A DNA stretch of 6,142 nt from DASTQL01 sp035462375 (GTDB lineage: Bacteria > Actinomycetota > Actinomycetes > Jiangellales > Jiangellaceae). This document shows, in pieces, positions 5,537-6,142 of the stretch. Within the stretch, counting starts at the first letter, position 1. Every line of letters starts with the position of its first letter. The stretch covers positions 1-6,142 of the forward strand of contig DATHUJ010000071.1 in NCBI GenBank assembly GCA_035462375.1. The letters are read 5' to 3'. The position numbers were made by a program, and so were the translations under genes. The notes under the pieces were generated by a model. The model did not search any database. It had not been told where the DNA came from and saw nothing but the letters and a program-made list of their open reading frames with translations.

Positions 5537-5786
5537 AAGCGCCGTGGTTTGATGCCGCATCCTTCAGGGCGGTAGGACGCTGGTTGGACCGATCGGTCGG
5601 GGAGTGTTGCACGAGGAGCCCCCAGTCCACTTCGCTGGGCGGCACCGGCTGGTCGGGTCCGCCCTGTCGACCTCGAAGGACTGTCGCCGGCTCGCGCAGC
5701 TTCTCGCGTCGTCGCGGGCCGTGCCCGACGGGCGTCGGGGCCATCGCCGGCTAGTGGCTTGCGCGGCGTGATCGACAATTCGTTGT
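5537..5786. other. Non-coding, hairpin-rich debris after the oxidoreductase break
   Basis: No reading frame here looks like protein. Right at the break (about 5537-5577) the sequence GCATCCTTCAGGGCGG followed by TAGGA resembles the structured right end of IS200/IS605 (TnpB) elements, which often ends with a CTTCAG-type hairpin and an AGGA motif. No tnpA or tnpB coding sequence adjoins it, so at most an end has been left behind. A second stable hairpin follows at 5618-5643. I rate the IS interpretation low. Confidence 0.3.
5618..5643 (+). other. Stable hairpin, 8-bp stem with one bulge
   Basis: GCC (5618-5620) plus CCCAG (5621-5625) pairs with CTGGG (5635-5639), a bulged C (5640) and GGC (5641-5643), closing a 9-nt loop. 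It could end transcription of the two-component operon or be the structured end of a mobile element. There is no T-run. Confidence 0.35.
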
Positions 5787-5787
5787 C
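5774..5787. terminator. UUCG-type hairpin at the stop codon of the rightmost gene
   Basis: GACAA (5774-5778), loop TTCG (5779-5782) and TTGTC (5783-5787) form a perfect 5-bp stem with a four-base loop. Its last base is part of the minus-strand stop codon at 5787-5789. It might be a terminator, a protein-binding palindrome or the boundary of a mobile unit. Confidence 0.35.
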
Positions 5788-6142
5788 TATGCGGCGGCGG
5801 CTCCTGCGGTGAGTCCGAGGTGGTCGAACAGGGTGTGCATGTGGATGCGCAGCTGTTCGTAGTCGCGGTCGACGGCGGTCCAGGCTGCCGGTTTGCGGCC
5901 CATGCGGGGGCTGCGCACGCCGGCCAGGATGGGGGCGATGACCTGGTCGCGCAGGGTGAGCAGGGCGGCGATGGTGCGGGCTGCCGGGGTGGGGACGTGG
6001 TGGCGGCGGGTCCGGCCGGGCTTGACGACCAGTTGTTTGCCGCGCAGCTTGCGCAGGTCGTAGGCGGCCTGCCGCACGGTGTAGCCGGTGTCCCCGGTGA
6101 TCGCGTGCACCTTGGCGGTGAACTCGGAGACGGTGAACCCGT
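5787..6142 (-). CDS. C-terminal part of an uncharacterised winged-helix-like actinobacterial protein (partial)
   Basis: The frame is open to the right edge of the window: before the GTG at 6110 it continues in frame as GFTVSEFTAKVHAITG, so the gene starts outside and at least 118 residues are seen. The visible part reads as a winged-helix-like unit: FTVSEF (helix 1), YTVRQAAYDLRKLRGKQLV (a helix pair resembling a recognition helix), then RTRRHHVPTPAARTIAALL (a wing followed by a helix) and RDQVIAPILAGV. The end is Ala-rich (GLTAGAAAA). Basic clusters (KPGRTRRHH, RSPRMGRKP) would suit nucleic-acid binding. I recall this C-terminal pattern from long hypothetical proteins that are repeated in many actinobacterial genomes, which could indicate mobility, but I cannot name the family or assign a function. 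No promoter or start is visible. Confidence 0.65.
   Translation of the reverse strand, partial: GFTVSEFTAKVHAITGDTGYTVRQAAYDLRKLRGKQLVVKPGRTRRHHVPTPAARTIAALLTLRDQVIAPILAGVRSPRMGRKPAAWTAVDRDYEQLRIHMHTLFDHLGLTAGAAAA

Noticed and set aside
3927..5560. Long minus-strand open frames opposite the kinase and regulator (252 and 292 aa)
   Set aside because: They are shadows of strong plus-strand genes; the translations are rich in Arg, Gly, His and Pro without domains.
1..6142. CRISPR array, tRNA, rRNA or a riboswitch
   Set aside because: I saw no regularly spaced direct repeats, no cloverleaf-like element with a TTCGA-type T-loop in context, and no known aptamer core.

Overview
The window comes from a high-GC Gram-positive bacterium, most likely an actinomycete. 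GC is high almost throughout, the coding genes are strongly G/C-biased at third positions, GTG starts are common, and several genes appear to start leaderless directly behind TAnnnT-like -10 boxes. I cannot name the genus. The window looks like ordinary chromosome interrupted by mobile-element scars and gene decay, not one compact new system.

Layout. (1) 13-798, minus: a stand-alone E2-type (2-oxoacid dehydrogenase) acyltransferase catalytic domain without lipoyl domain. (2) 799-1537: no intact gene; it holds GC-rich hairpins, a probable tail of a transposase reading frame (1044-1100) and a faint coding-like relic (1340-1459). (3) 1538-2494, plus: a PD-(D/E)XK nuclease-like protein of the NucS/DUF91 kind, visibly lower in GC than its neighbours. 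Its expected C-terminus lies in another frame (2434-2577), so it carries a late frameshift. (4) 2578-2800: non-coding, with a good inverted repeat between convergent genes. (5) 2801-3502, minus: a six-helix membrane protein of unknown function. (6) 3642-5437, plus: a NarL-type two-component system, a sensor kinase and a LuxR-family response regulator overlapping by GTGA. (7) 5434-5536: the first ~35 codons of a third operon gene, an FAD-dependent oxidoreductase resembling L-2-hydroxyglutarate oxidase, with an internal frameshift and then an abrupt end. (8) 5537-5786: hairpin-rich sequence, possibly insertion-element debris. (9) 5787-6142, minus: the C-terminal part of an uncharacterised winged-helix-like protein that runs off the window.

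How it fits together. The kinase, regulator and oxidoreductase fragment form one translationally coupled operon, transcribed divergently from the membrane protein across a 139-bp gap; the membrane protein may be a target or accessory of the two-component system, but this is inference. The nuclease-like gene sits between scars and differs in composition, which suggests lateral acquisition. The best items to check are the two frameshifts (nuclease tail and oxidoreductase head), because either real decay or sequencing error would explain them.
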